From: Bacteroidales bacterium
GTDB taxonomy: Bacteria; Bacteroidota; Bacteroidia; Bacteroidales; TTA-H9
Reading direction: 5' to 3'
Assembly: GCA_030656615.1 (NCBI GenBank)
Contig: JAUSOY010000063.1
Span: 1 to 64,000 of the forward strand
DNA length: 64,000 nt
Below, piece by piece: positions 1 through 7,338 of this stretch; position 1 is the stretch's first letter, and each line of letters begins with the position of its first letter. The position numbers were made by a program, and so were the translations under genes. The notes beneath the pieces are model-generated. The model was given only the letters and a program-made list of their open reading frames with translations, did no database searches and had not been told where the DNA came from.

Positions 1-192
1 GTGTTCATCTGTGTTTCATCTGCGTCATCTGTGGGCAGGTATTTTCCCATCACTCCATCACATCATCACCGCCCGAAGGGCGCATCACTTTCTTCGATTG
101 ATTATGGATTATTGTCTATTGATTATTGGAGGCACTACAGCAGTGTGACAATGCAGACACTTCACTGCGTTCAGTGTGACAGTTATGCGATT
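1..192. repeat. Gene-free leading edge with a degenerate short repeat
   Basis: The first 36 bases carry three imperfect copies of a TCATCT-containing unit (5-10, 16-21, 25-30), followed by AT-rich sequence with GATTATTG repeats near 99-128. Low-complexity intergenic strings like this are common in Bacteroidota. No credible gene was seen; the open frame at 1-255 has no family features and runs over the end of the phosphoesterase gene. Confidence 0.4.
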
Positions 193-684
193 TTATCTTG
201 GTATTTCAAGAATTTCGAGTGCGGTGGGCTTGCCATCATCAATTGTAAAACGTAAGGCGGTTATCAGATGGTGTATCCCGGCTGTTCCGGCAGCACCAGG
301 ATTCATATGCAATAAATCATTCTTTTTATCGTAAATCACCTTAAGAATATGCGAATGTCCGGCGATAAAAAGACCCGGTTTATACTTTTGAATGGCCTCT
401 TTTGCTTCAGGACTATAATTACCAGGATAACCTCCAATATGCATCATCAATACTTTCAGCCCTTCGCATTCAAAAAACTGAACCGCCGGAAATTCGATTC
501 GCACACGATGGTCGTCAATGTTCCCGTGTACAGCACGCAGGTATTTCTGAACACCGATTGTGTCGCTTACTATAAGGCTGCCAATATCTCCAGCATGCCA
601 TATTTCATCGCAGTCTTTAAAGAAATTTTCCAGTTTGGGATGCAAAAATCCGTGCGTATCAGATAATAGTCCTATTCGCTTCAT
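193..684 (-). CDS. YfcE/MJ0936-type metallophosphoesterase
   Basis: A 163-residue cytoplasmic calcineurin-like phosphoesterase. The metal-binding motifs are all visible in order: D9-x-H11, GD at 32-33, GNID at 54-57, H82 and GHSH at 109-112. This is the compact YfcE/MJ0936 form, which hydrolyses phosphodiesters in vitro with two metal ions; the natural substrate is not fixed by sequence. Length matches the family. It lies 21 bases downstream of the universal stress protein gene on the same strand, and a TATCTTTG box at 712-719 could give it its own promoter. The family call is firm; the physiological role is unknown. Confidence 0.88.
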   Translation of the reverse strand: MKRIGLLSDTHGFLHPKLENFFKDCDEIWHAGDIGSLIVSDTIGVQKYLRAVHGNIDDHRVRIEFPAVQFFECEGLKVLMMHIGGYPGNYSPEAKEAIQKYKPGLFIAGHSHILKVIYDKKNDLLHMNPGAAGTAGIHHLITALRFTIDDGKPTALEILEIPR

Positions 685-705
685 GTTTACCCTGCCTCAA
701 ATTAT

Positions 706-1557
706 TTAGGGCAAAGATAACAAAGGAATATTGGCCTTATAAAAATCGCGCTTCGATAATTCGTTTTTAAGCCATGAGAAAAAAGTAGAACGATGTTGAT
801 GAAACGCTATCAGACTCACCGAATAATCAATAATAAATTCATTGAATTTTTCGACGGCGGTATCGCAGGCACAAACATGAAATTTTACTAATCCTTCCCT
901 TTCTTCCAGTTCGAATCGTTCCTTTAAATCAGTAAGGGTGGCAATTTCAAAATCGTCGGAACCAGATTGCATGTGCACGCAGTGTATCAGGCTGTTATAC
1001 GGGCGAAAAAAAGCAATAAGATTTTGCAAATCTTCTACGATTGTATTGCTGAGATCGGCCGGATAGAATACCGATTTAAAACCATTATATGCATATCCAT
1101 CGGGAACAGCCATCACCGGAACTGGACTGCCATTTAAAAGCTTTTGGGCTATGGAACCTGAAAAATGGTTTTTCAATCCATGCCCTTTTGCTCCGGCAAT
1201 AATGATATCAGAATTGATTTCAGATGCATACGATAGAATAGCTGCATAAGGTTCGCCGGCCTCCATTTTAACAAAAACATTGCCTTCCTTTGGATATCCG
1301 AGGCGGATAGCAATATCATCAGCCATAAGGTCGAGCTTTTTCTGCGCCTCGGCTCCTATTTCCGAAATCATTTGAACATCAACCACCAATTGTGTTGCAA
1401 GGGACTCGGGAAAGGTACCTGCTGCAATATACAATCGTTCGAAATAGGAATGAAACAGATAAACTTTAGCATCGAAAGATTTTGCCAAAGCAACGGCATA
1501 ATCAGCGGGAGGCTGACTTTGCTGTGATAAATCCACAGGAAGAAGGATGCGTTTCAT
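706..1557 (-). CDS. Tandem-domain universal stress protein
   Basis: About 283 residues in two UspA-like domains (roughly 1-145 and 150-283), starting MKRILLPVDLS. UspA proteins are cytoplasmic, and some bind ATP through G-2x-G-9x-G-S/T. The first domain here has GAKGHG followed by FSGSIAQ, consistent with nucleotide binding; the second domain is more diverged. An upstream in-frame ATG at 1578 would add seven residues, but a TAACTTTG -7 box at 1580-1587 places the transcript start at or beyond it, so the ATG at 1557 was chosen. Tandem Usp proteins are frequent in Bacteroidota; the trigger for this one cannot be read from sequence. Confidence 0.85.
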   Translation of the reverse strand: MKRILLPVDLSQQSQPPADYAVALAKSFDAKVYLFHSYFERLYIAAGTFPESLATQLVVDVQMISEIGAEAQKKLDLMADDIAIRLGYPKEGNVFVKMEAGEPYAAILSYASEINSDIIIAGAKGHGLKNHFSGSIAQKLLNGSPVPVMAVPDGYAYNGFKSVFYPADLSNTIVEDLQNLIAFFRPYNSLIHCVHMQSGSDDFEIATLTDLKERFELEEREGLVKFHVCACDTAVEKFNEFIIDYSVSLIAFHQHRSTFFSWLKNELSKRDFYKANIPLLSLP

Positions 1558-1579
1558 AAGCGTTGTTTTTGATCTCAAA

Positions 1580-1587
1580 CAAAGTTA
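1580..1587 (-). promoter_or_regulatory. Bacteroidota -7 box upstream of the universal stress protein
   Basis: TAACTTTG on the minus strand fits the TAnnTTTG -7 consensus and sits about 25 bases before the chosen ATG at 1557. No well-spaced -33 TTTG is apparent, so this is a half-supported promoter. Confidence 0.4.
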
Positions 1588-1613
1588 CGAAAACCCCGGA
1601 CAATTGTAAATAA

Positions 1614-2432
1614 CTACTTAAGTCTTTGAAAAATAAACTGAAATAATTTCGCCAGAATAAATAAAATTACCAGCGAAAAGATAATACTTGCTCCGGATGG
1701 CAAATCGCCATAAAACGATAATAATAATCCCGACAAACAACCAATAAAACTAAAGAGTACCGATAAGCCCATCATACGACCAAAATGCCTCGTAAAAATA
1801 TTGGCCGCCGACTGCGGTATTGTTAATAACGACAATACCAAAATGATACCAACCACTCTGATATTCATAACAATGACGAGCGAAAGCAATACAATCATCA
1901 TATAATTAATGGCTGCTACTGGAATTCGCTGAGAACGGGCATACTCCTCATCAAAAGCCACAGCCAGAATGGGTCGGTATAAAAAGTAGAAAACCACTAT
2001 CAAAATCACTGATAGAATAAGCATCAGTATTAATTCTAAACGCCCCACATTCAGGATGGAACCAAAAAGGCTGGTCATTAAGTTGGGAGCATATCCGGGG
2101 CTGAGAAAAATGAAAATGATACCAACAGCCATACCCAACGACCAAAGAATACCAATGGCACTGTCTTCCCGTATTTCAATCTTTTTTGACATAAATTCAA
2201 TGCCCAGTGCAGAAAAAATAGCAAAGATTGCGGCGCCCAACAGGGGATTAAAACCAAAATAATACGCCATTCCTATCCCACCAAAAGAAGCATGGGTAAT
2301 ACCGCCACTGATAAAAACAATACGACGGGCCACGATGTATGTCCCAACAATTCCGCATAAAATACTGGCCAGTACCGAAGCTAGGACTGCATTCTGAAAA
2401 AACTGATATTGCATTAAATCAAGAAAGTTCAT
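1614..2432 (-). CDS. Zinc/manganese ABC transporter permease (ZnuB-like)
   Basis: A 272-residue inner-membrane protein of the ABC-3 family with about eight hydrophobic segments. It forms the translocation channel of the importer whose ATPase (2429-3187) and binding protein (3191-4060) lie immediately upstream. The start codon overlaps the stop of the ATPase gene by four bases (ATGA), typical of translational coupling. Conserved family segments are visible, such as the GGITHASFGGIG stretch near residues 43-54. The family carries Zn, Mn or Fe; the His-rich binding protein next door favours zinc. Confidence 0.92.
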   Translation of the reverse strand: MNFLDLMQYQFFQNAVLASVLASILCGIVGTYIVARRIVFISGGITHASFGGIGMAYYFGFNPLLGAAIFAIFSALGIEFMSKKIEIREDSAIGILWSLGMAVGIIFIFLSPGYAPNLMTSLFGSILNVGRLELILMLILSVILIVVFYFLYRPILAVAFDEEYARSQRIPVAAINYMMIVLLSLVIVMNIRVVGIILVLSLLTIPQSAANIFTRHFGRMMGLSVLFSFIGCLSGLLLSFYGDLPSGASIIFSLVILFILAKLFQFIFQRLK

Positions 2433-3187
2433 GATTTATGAGAATGATGTTTTAAGACCCGATGAGGCACTTCTCCATGAAGCAACAAATCAAAAGGACA
2501 ATTATATGATTTCAGCACACCCGGAGTGATTTCGGCCGTTGGATGATAATCCAATGAACCATTAACACAAGCGATGGATTTTACGTAACTCGAAATGATA
2601 CCCATATCATGGGAAACAACAATGATAGCAATTTCTTTATTCAATTCGGCGAGAATTTCATAGAGCTCACTTTCAAAACGATTATCGACATAAGTGCCGG
2701 GTTCGTCCAATATAAGAAGTGCCGGATTAGAAACCAGTGCCCGTGCCAAAAAAGCTCTTTGCATTTGTCCGCCCGAGAGCTGGCGTAAGGACCGGTCAGC
2801 ATAATCTGAGATATGCAATTGCTCCATCAATTCCTCAACCCTTTGTCTATCAAGCTTACTGTATCGTTGTAGCAGGTTTCTACTGCCTAAAAGTCCGGTA
2901 TAAATCACATCCCTTACGGTAATTGGAAAGCTCTTATCAAACATATTCATTTGGGGAAGATACCCAATCAGGCTTCCTTTGGGAGCATTTTCCGGATATA
3001 AAGTAATGCTTCCACTTAATGGCTCCAGCAATCCGGTGATGATGCGAAGCAGTGTTGTTTTACCTCCGCCGTTGGGGCCAATAACACCAATGAAATCACG
3101 ACTACTTACCGAAAAATCGACCTCCCTGAGTACAACATTGCTGCCATAGCCAGCGCTTAAATTCTTTATTTCCAGCAATTTATTCAT
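2429..3187 (-). CDS. Zinc/manganese ABC transporter ATPase (ZnuC-like)
   Basis: A 252-residue cytoplasmic ATP-binding subunit. It has Walker A GPNGGGKT (37-44), the signature LSGGQMQR, Walker B LLILDEP and the switch histidine in VVSHDMG, so it should be catalytically competent. It energises the permease encoded at 1614-2432 with substrate delivered by the lipoprotein at 3191-4060. The gene starts three bases after the binding-protein stop and overlaps the permease gene by four bases, so the three genes form one transcription unit ordered binding protein, ATPase, permease. Confidence 0.94.
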   Translation of the reverse strand: MNKLLEIKNLSAGYGSNVVLREVDFSVSSRDFIGVIGPNGGGKTTLLRIITGLLEPLSGSITLYPENAPKGSLIGYLPQMNMFDKSFPITVRDVIYTGLLGSRNLLQRYSKLDRQRVEELMEQLHISDYADRSLRQLSGGQMQRAFLARALVSNPALLILDEPGTYVDNRFESELYEILAELNKEIAIIVVSHDMGIISSYVKSIACVNGSLDYHPTAEITPGVLKSYNCPFDLLLHGEVPHRVLKHHSHKS

Positions 3188-3190
3188 ACA

Positions 3191-4060
3191 TCATTGCTTA
3201 AGTGACGATGCTATAACATCACTGATTTCCGACATATTTTTAATCCAGTCGTATGCTACCGGATCGAAACTCACCACTTTAGCATTGGCTTCTTTGGCGA
3301 TATTTATTGCATTCTCTTTGTCGTACTGAGCCTGAATTAATACAACCTTGATATTTTCCTGCTTTGCTATATCAATAAACTTTTGAAGGCCTTTCAAACT
3401 GGGTGCTTTTCCATCAACTTCTATTGCGACCTGATGCATATTATAATCAGCCGCGAAATATGTTAAAGCCGGATGAAAAATCATAAACGATTGCCCCTCA
3501 TACGGAAGCAGCTTATTTGTAATGGCCAGATTTAAACTATCAAGGCTTTGATTCAGCATTTTGTAATTTGCTGTAAAACCGGCTTCATTTTCTGGAAACG
3601 AAGTGCATAAAGCACGATAGACATTGGTCGCCATCACTTTTATTCCAGATGCTGAAAGCCAGAAATGAGGATCGGCCGTAGCATGATGATGATCGCCATG
3701 CATATGTCCATCGCCTTCAATTAATTCGATACCTTCTGATAAATCTACAATTTTAAGCAATGGATTATTGGAACGGATATTCGGAAGCCAGGCTTCTTCG
3801 AAACTAAGATGACCATTGGCAAAATATAAGGAAGACGAAGATATTCTGGCAAACTGCGCCGGCGTGGGATCATATGTTTCGTGATCGGCACCTGGCGGAA
3901 CCAATACCTCGACATCAAACAAATTTCCACTAATCTTATCGACAAGGTATTTATGGGGATGTAACGAAACCGTAATATTGCTCTTGACATTTGGCTCGGA
4001 ATTCCTACAGCCAAAGAGTACCATCAACAATATAGGCAAGGTAAAAAAATATTTTCTCAT
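3191..4060 (-). CDS. Metal-binding lipoprotein of the Zn ABC importer (ZnuA-like)
   Basis: A 289-residue cluster A-I substrate-binding protein with a lipoprotein signal (hydrophobic stretch ending LFGC, Cys18). Expected metal ligands are visible in DHETYDP, DPHFWLS, FHPALTYF and a late DPVAYDW aspartate. A His-rich loop (HMHGDHHH) just before the second ligand is typical of zinc rather than manganese binders. It captures metal in the periplasm and delivers it to the downstream permease. Sequence favours Zn(II), but Mn(II) is not excluded. First gene of its operon; possible control sites are described for 4061-4403. Confidence 0.92.
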   Translation of the reverse strand: MRKYFFTLPILLMVLFGCRNSEPNVKSNITVSLHPHKYLVDKISGNLFDVEVLVPPGADHETYDPTPAQFARISSSSLYFANGHLSFEEAWLPNIRSNNPLLKIVDLSEGIELIEGDGHMHGDHHHATADPHFWLSASGIKVMATNVYRALCTSFPENEAGFTANYKMLNQSLDSLNLAITNKLLPYEGQSFMIFHPALTYFAADYNMHQVAIEVDGKAPSLKGLQKFIDIAKQENIKVVLIQAQYDKENAINIAKEANAKVVSFDPVAYDWIKNMSEISDVIASSLKQ

Positions 4061-4403
4061 AAAAAGTGCTGACTGGTTTATTTTCTGAATTCAGCATACC
4101 AATCATTATACAAACCTAATAAAAATAACCATTGCTGAATCCTTTAGGCAAAGGGAAATTACATTCTAAGCAACTCATGTAAATACAACGTAGAGAAGAT
4201 ACTTAGGATCCGTCAGAAAATGCAATGACATGTTCATTTTTTTATGGGTATAAGCATTAACATCACCTTGCATTTTAAATCCAATACTCAATTAAAGCAA
4301 TAGGAAATTTCTTTTTGTCTTGCGCCTGTTACTATCCCACCAATTCACATATTGCGCATGTGGCAATGTATGGATTTGTGAAGTGTTAAGCATTAAATAA
4401 TTT
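4061..4403. promoter_or_regulatory. Gap holding the likely metal-importer promoter
   Basis: No gene was seen. On the minus strand TAGGTTTG at 4111-4118 fits the -7 consensus about 50 bases before the ATG at 4060. Between box and gene lie an inverted repeat TGCTGA/TCAGCA (4067-4072 and 4091-4096) and the palindrome CTGAATTCAG (4085-4094), which could be a metal-repressor site. That is inference; no Zur consensus is recognised. The rest is AT-rich without structure. Confidence 0.3.
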
Positions 4404-4955
4404 CTAATATAACGCTACTACGATTATAGAAATAATTATTGCAGCATATATAAATTCATCATTATCGTAATCCATGACTACGCTTTTGTCGAATTTACCA
4501 ATGCATAATTGTAAAGAAAATAAAGCCTTATCATCGAAATTATCAGAAATCGCAACTAAATGATACTCTCCTTCACTTCGATTATAATTGTACACGACTT
4601 CAAGAATTTTCCTGTTATTCAGTGTATATTCCCAACCATTTTTAATTCTGTTTTCATAGACAACTACTTCTTCGTCAGTAAAATAAACTTTGTGTTTATT
4701 GTAGTAAGCCAGTGAATCTCCCTTATCGTTCAGTAATAATCTTCTCTTTTTTAGAGTGTAATTTTTGTCATCAACATGAATAGAATTTACTTTTCCTTTC
4801 CTCTCAAAACTGATAACCGTGTCATGCGTTTCATTAACCAATACTATTTTATCAGATTTGTAATAATTGCCCGGAATAACCGCCTCAAACTTCATCGCTT
4901 GTGAAAAAACAGTTGAAGAATAGAGCATTAAAAGAAAAACTAATAATTTTCTCAT
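4404..4955 (-). CDS. Unrecognised exported protein with C-terminal membrane anchor
   Basis: 183 residues. An N-terminal signal peptide (MRKLLVFLLMLYSSTVFSQ, cleavage expected near residue 19) is followed by a beta-rich, Lys/Tyr/Asn-rich body and a final hydrophobic segment (IYAAIIISIIVVALY) that ends the protein. No family was recognised. It lies 11 bases downstream of the glycine-zipper lipoprotein gene and is probably cotranscribed with it. Both genes are more AT-rich than their neighbours, which may indicate transfer. A partner or immunity-like role for the lipoprotein is possible but is only inference from adjacency. Confidence 0.6.
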   Translation of the reverse strand: MRKLLVFLLMLYSSTVFSQAMKFEAVIPGNYYKSDKIVLVNETHDTVISFERKGKVNSIHVDDKNYTLKKRRLLLNDKGDSLAYYNKHKVYFTDEEVVVYENRIKNGWEYTLNNRKILEVVYNYNRSEGEYHLVAISDNFDDKALFSLQLCIGKFDKSVVMDYDNDEFIYAAIIISIIVVALY

Positions 4956-4966
4956 AATTTAATGAA

Positions 4967-5785
4967 TTACTTATCAAACCAATGATTCCACAATTGTACA
5001 GCTATTGACCCAGCTGAAGCACCAAGACCTCCTCCAAGAGCTCCTATTCCAGCTCCAGCACCTGTAATTCCACCTGTAACGCCACCAGTGACTGCACCCT
5101 GAATATCAGAACCAGCAACCTTTTTCCAATTAAACCATGATTTACAAGACGGTTGAAATAAATTAATCCATGCTTCATGGTTTTTATTCCAGTATAATAA
5201 AGAGTTTGTACCTATTTCAATTGCAGCAATTATAACTACCAACTCATTACTAGAACAATCAGTAATTGCTGTTCGATAAACCTGATCAAAAATCAATAAT
5301 GTTGTATCTATATCTAAATTAGTATCATAAACTGCATTACTTAACACAGTTAAAAGTTCCTTTTGTTTCGCAGTTAAATAACTATCTACAGATACATCCC
5401 AAAGATTTTGATTAAGATTCGAATTAACAACCCAAGAAAAGGAAAAGTCAGCACTTTTATTAGCTTGATAACTATTATCAGAAATCAAAATATTTTCGTT
5501 CTTAATAAAAAAATCATGTGTACTTGCTTGAACAAACTCAAGCAGATCAATATAACTGCTACTATCTAATACTAAACGACTACTATCAATAGCAATTACT
5601 AATCTTTTATAGATATAGTCTAAACCTTGGTTATGCTCAATACCGAATGTTTCCAATTCAGATATGTCATTCTTTAAACTGGGACTTGTCGCAGTTTTAT
5701 CGTTAATCATATCATTTTCACAGCCAAACAATACTGTTAACATAAATAAGACTAAAATTGATGTTTTTTTAAAGGTTGATTTCAT
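4967..5785 (-). CDS. Unrecognised lipoprotein with C-terminal glycine-zipper tail
   Basis: 272 residues. The N-terminus has a lipoprotein signal (LTVLFGCEND, Cys22). Residues about 40-215 form a Ser/Asp/Asn-rich, mostly helical-looking region. The last 43 residues (from about 230) are very Gly/Ala-rich with repeated GxxxG spacing (GAVTGG, GITGAGAG, GALGGG), then end WNHWFDK. Glycine-zipper tails occur in membrane-inserting peptides, bacteriocin-like proteins and some outer-membrane lipoproteins. No named family was recognised, and the function is unknown. A TATATTTG box at 5916-5923 could drive it together with the 4404-4955 gene. Confidence 0.6.
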   Translation of the reverse strand: MKSTFKKTSILVLFMLTVLFGCENDMINDKTATSPSLKNDISELETFGIEHNQGLDYIYKRLVIAIDSSRLVLDSSSYIDLLEFVQASTHDFFIKNENILISDNSYQANKSADFSFSWVVNSNLNQNLWDVSVDSYLTAKQKELLTVLSNAVYDTNLDIDTTLLIFDQVYRTAITDCSSNELVVIIAAIEIGTNSLLYWNKNHEAWINLFQPSCKSWFNWKKVAGSDIQGAVTGGVTGGITGAGAGIGALGGGLGASAGSIAVQLWNHWFDK

Positions 5786-6483
5786 TGTACCTAAATTTTA
5801 ATTTATTACTGTTGTTTTTTAAAAAATCTTATTGAACAGAGTGCTTTAACATTAATATTACAATTATTTGAGTTTTCGAAATGATACCACTTTTTAAAAT
5901 CCCCTTAATATCCCACAAATATACATCAGAATCCAGTAAATATTACACAACCTTTCATAATTTTTTGAATCATTCATAACACATTCTATATCAGTTATAT
6001 AGAAGCTTAGAATTTTTATTTCCAGCAGTAAACTTATACTTTACTTACAATAAAAAAACAATAATTCCTCATTGCTTTCCGTAGTCTCAAAAAAACGGTG
6101 ATTTATCCAATCAAATAGATCAGTTTTGCAAAAAAGATTAGTCCGGCAAGGCAATCATATTATGCAGATAACACTGATATTGAGCATTCCCTTTTATAAA
6201 TAGCAGTTGTAACATTGTAATCCTCGTAATATTGATTTGGGTTAACAATGAAATTAAAGAAATGAAAATTACAAATGTCGTCTTGTCAAATTCTGTACAA
6301 AATTCCATACCCAAATTTTTGCCTATGATTGAACATCCCTCAACTTCAGGTTATCATATTTTGTGAAAACTGTTTATGGAGCGAATTTTATATATCTATC
6401 AAAAGTGCAACAGACCTTTATTTTGCCAATAAAACACCATTCTTATAGTCCGTGGACAAAGAATCTACAAGTGAATTTTAAAA
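5786..6483. other. AT-rich gap of about 700 bases without genes
   Basis: Apart from the box at 5916-5923 nothing was recognised: no open frame with family features on either strand, no tRNA, no clear terminator. The stretch is rich in A/T runs. It separates the AT-rich two-gene unit from the DUF4249/TonB operon and may be the remains of an insertion or decayed gene. Confidence 0.4.
5916..5923 (-). promoter_or_regulatory. -7 box for the glycine-zipper lipoprotein unit
   Basis: TATATTTG on the minus strand fits TAnnTTTG, about 130 bases before the ATG at 5785. A TTG at 5948-5950 is 24 bases further upstream, slightly long for a -33 element. Confidence 0.35.
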
Positions 6484-7329
6484 TTAATTCGTCTTCCTGA
6501 TCGAATAAACGGTACTTACATAGCTTGTCGAATACGCTGCAAAATAGCCCAGTGCCCCACCATTTATATTTCCAAAAACATTGGTTGGAGGTCCGCCAAA
6601 AAGCGGGTTCTGGTTATTAAGCTGTCGGCGCATAAAATCAAGATATATCCGAAAATCCTTTGTAATTCCACAGGCCATCAGGGTTAAAGAATCTCCTGGT
6701 TTTATCGAATAGCCCAATTCCCGGTCAAGATAAACAACGCCAAGTCCATTCAGGTAATTCCCATTGACAAAGCGATCATCAAAGGCTGACCATTCCTTAA
6801 GGCTATCGGTGAGTAATACATTATTCTGAAAAAGCCTGAACATATAAAAGTCTGTTGAAGGTGGTTCCATAGCGTACCAGTGAACTTCATAAAACCCTTT
6901 TCCCCAGTCGGGATGATCTTCTACCCATATGGAATCAGATTCTGTGACGGTATTCAAGAAACTCTCGGCTGTATAAATCGTTTCATTAGCAATGGCTTCC
7001 TTCAATTCAATCCGAAGCGAATAGTTTCGTCCTGGCACTCCTTGATAATCATTGGGTGTTACATAAATACCCGGTGATTTTTCGGTGAGCAAAATCTCAT
7101 CATCGCCATCTGAAAGAAGCACGCTGGCTCCGCTGACCATGGGAACAGGTTCATTTGAAAAGTATGAAGCCGTTGTACTCAGTCGCACTTCATGCGCCTT
7201 GGCTTCGTTGGTTAATTCTGCCTCCACAACAAGCCGTATGAAGCCGTCGTTTAATTCCAGATCAATCTTTTCGGTACACGATGAAAGGGCAAGAAAGGCA
7301 AGAATATATATTATTGTTCTAATTTTCAT
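6484..7329 (-). CDS. DUF4249 lipoprotein, TonB-receptor partner
   Basis: 281 residues with a lipoprotein signal (LAFLALSSC, Cys18) and a body typical of DUF4249: an early LVVEAELTNE segment, then VRLSTTASYF and SGASVLLSDG. These proteins are outer-membrane-associated and almost always encoded beside a CarboxypepD_reg/TonB receptor, as here, where the receptor gene ends nine bases upstream. By analogy with SusD-like partners a substrate-binding or lid role is likely, but the ligand is unknown. It is the last gene of the minus-strand unit beginning at 13251. Confidence 0.85.
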   Translation of the reverse strand: MKIRTIIYILAFLALSSCTEKIDLELNDGFIRLVVEAELTNEAKAHEVRLSTTASYFSNEPVPMVSGASVLLSDGDDEILLTEKSPGIYVTPNDYQGVPGRNYSLRIELKEAIANETIYTAESFLNTVTESDSIWVEDHPDWGKGFYEVHWYAMEPPSTDFYMFRLFQNNVLLTDSLKEWSAFDDRFVNGNYLNGLGVVYLDRELGYSIKPGDSLTLMACGITKDFRIYLDFMRRQLNNQNPLFGGPPTNVFGNINGGALGYFAAYSTSYVSTVYSIRKTN

Positions 7330-7338
7330 TATGTATGT

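Noticed and set aside
1-255. Open frame of 84 codons at the left edge
   Set aside because: Made of low-complexity repeats, no family features, and overlaps the 3' end of the phosphoesterase gene on the other strand.
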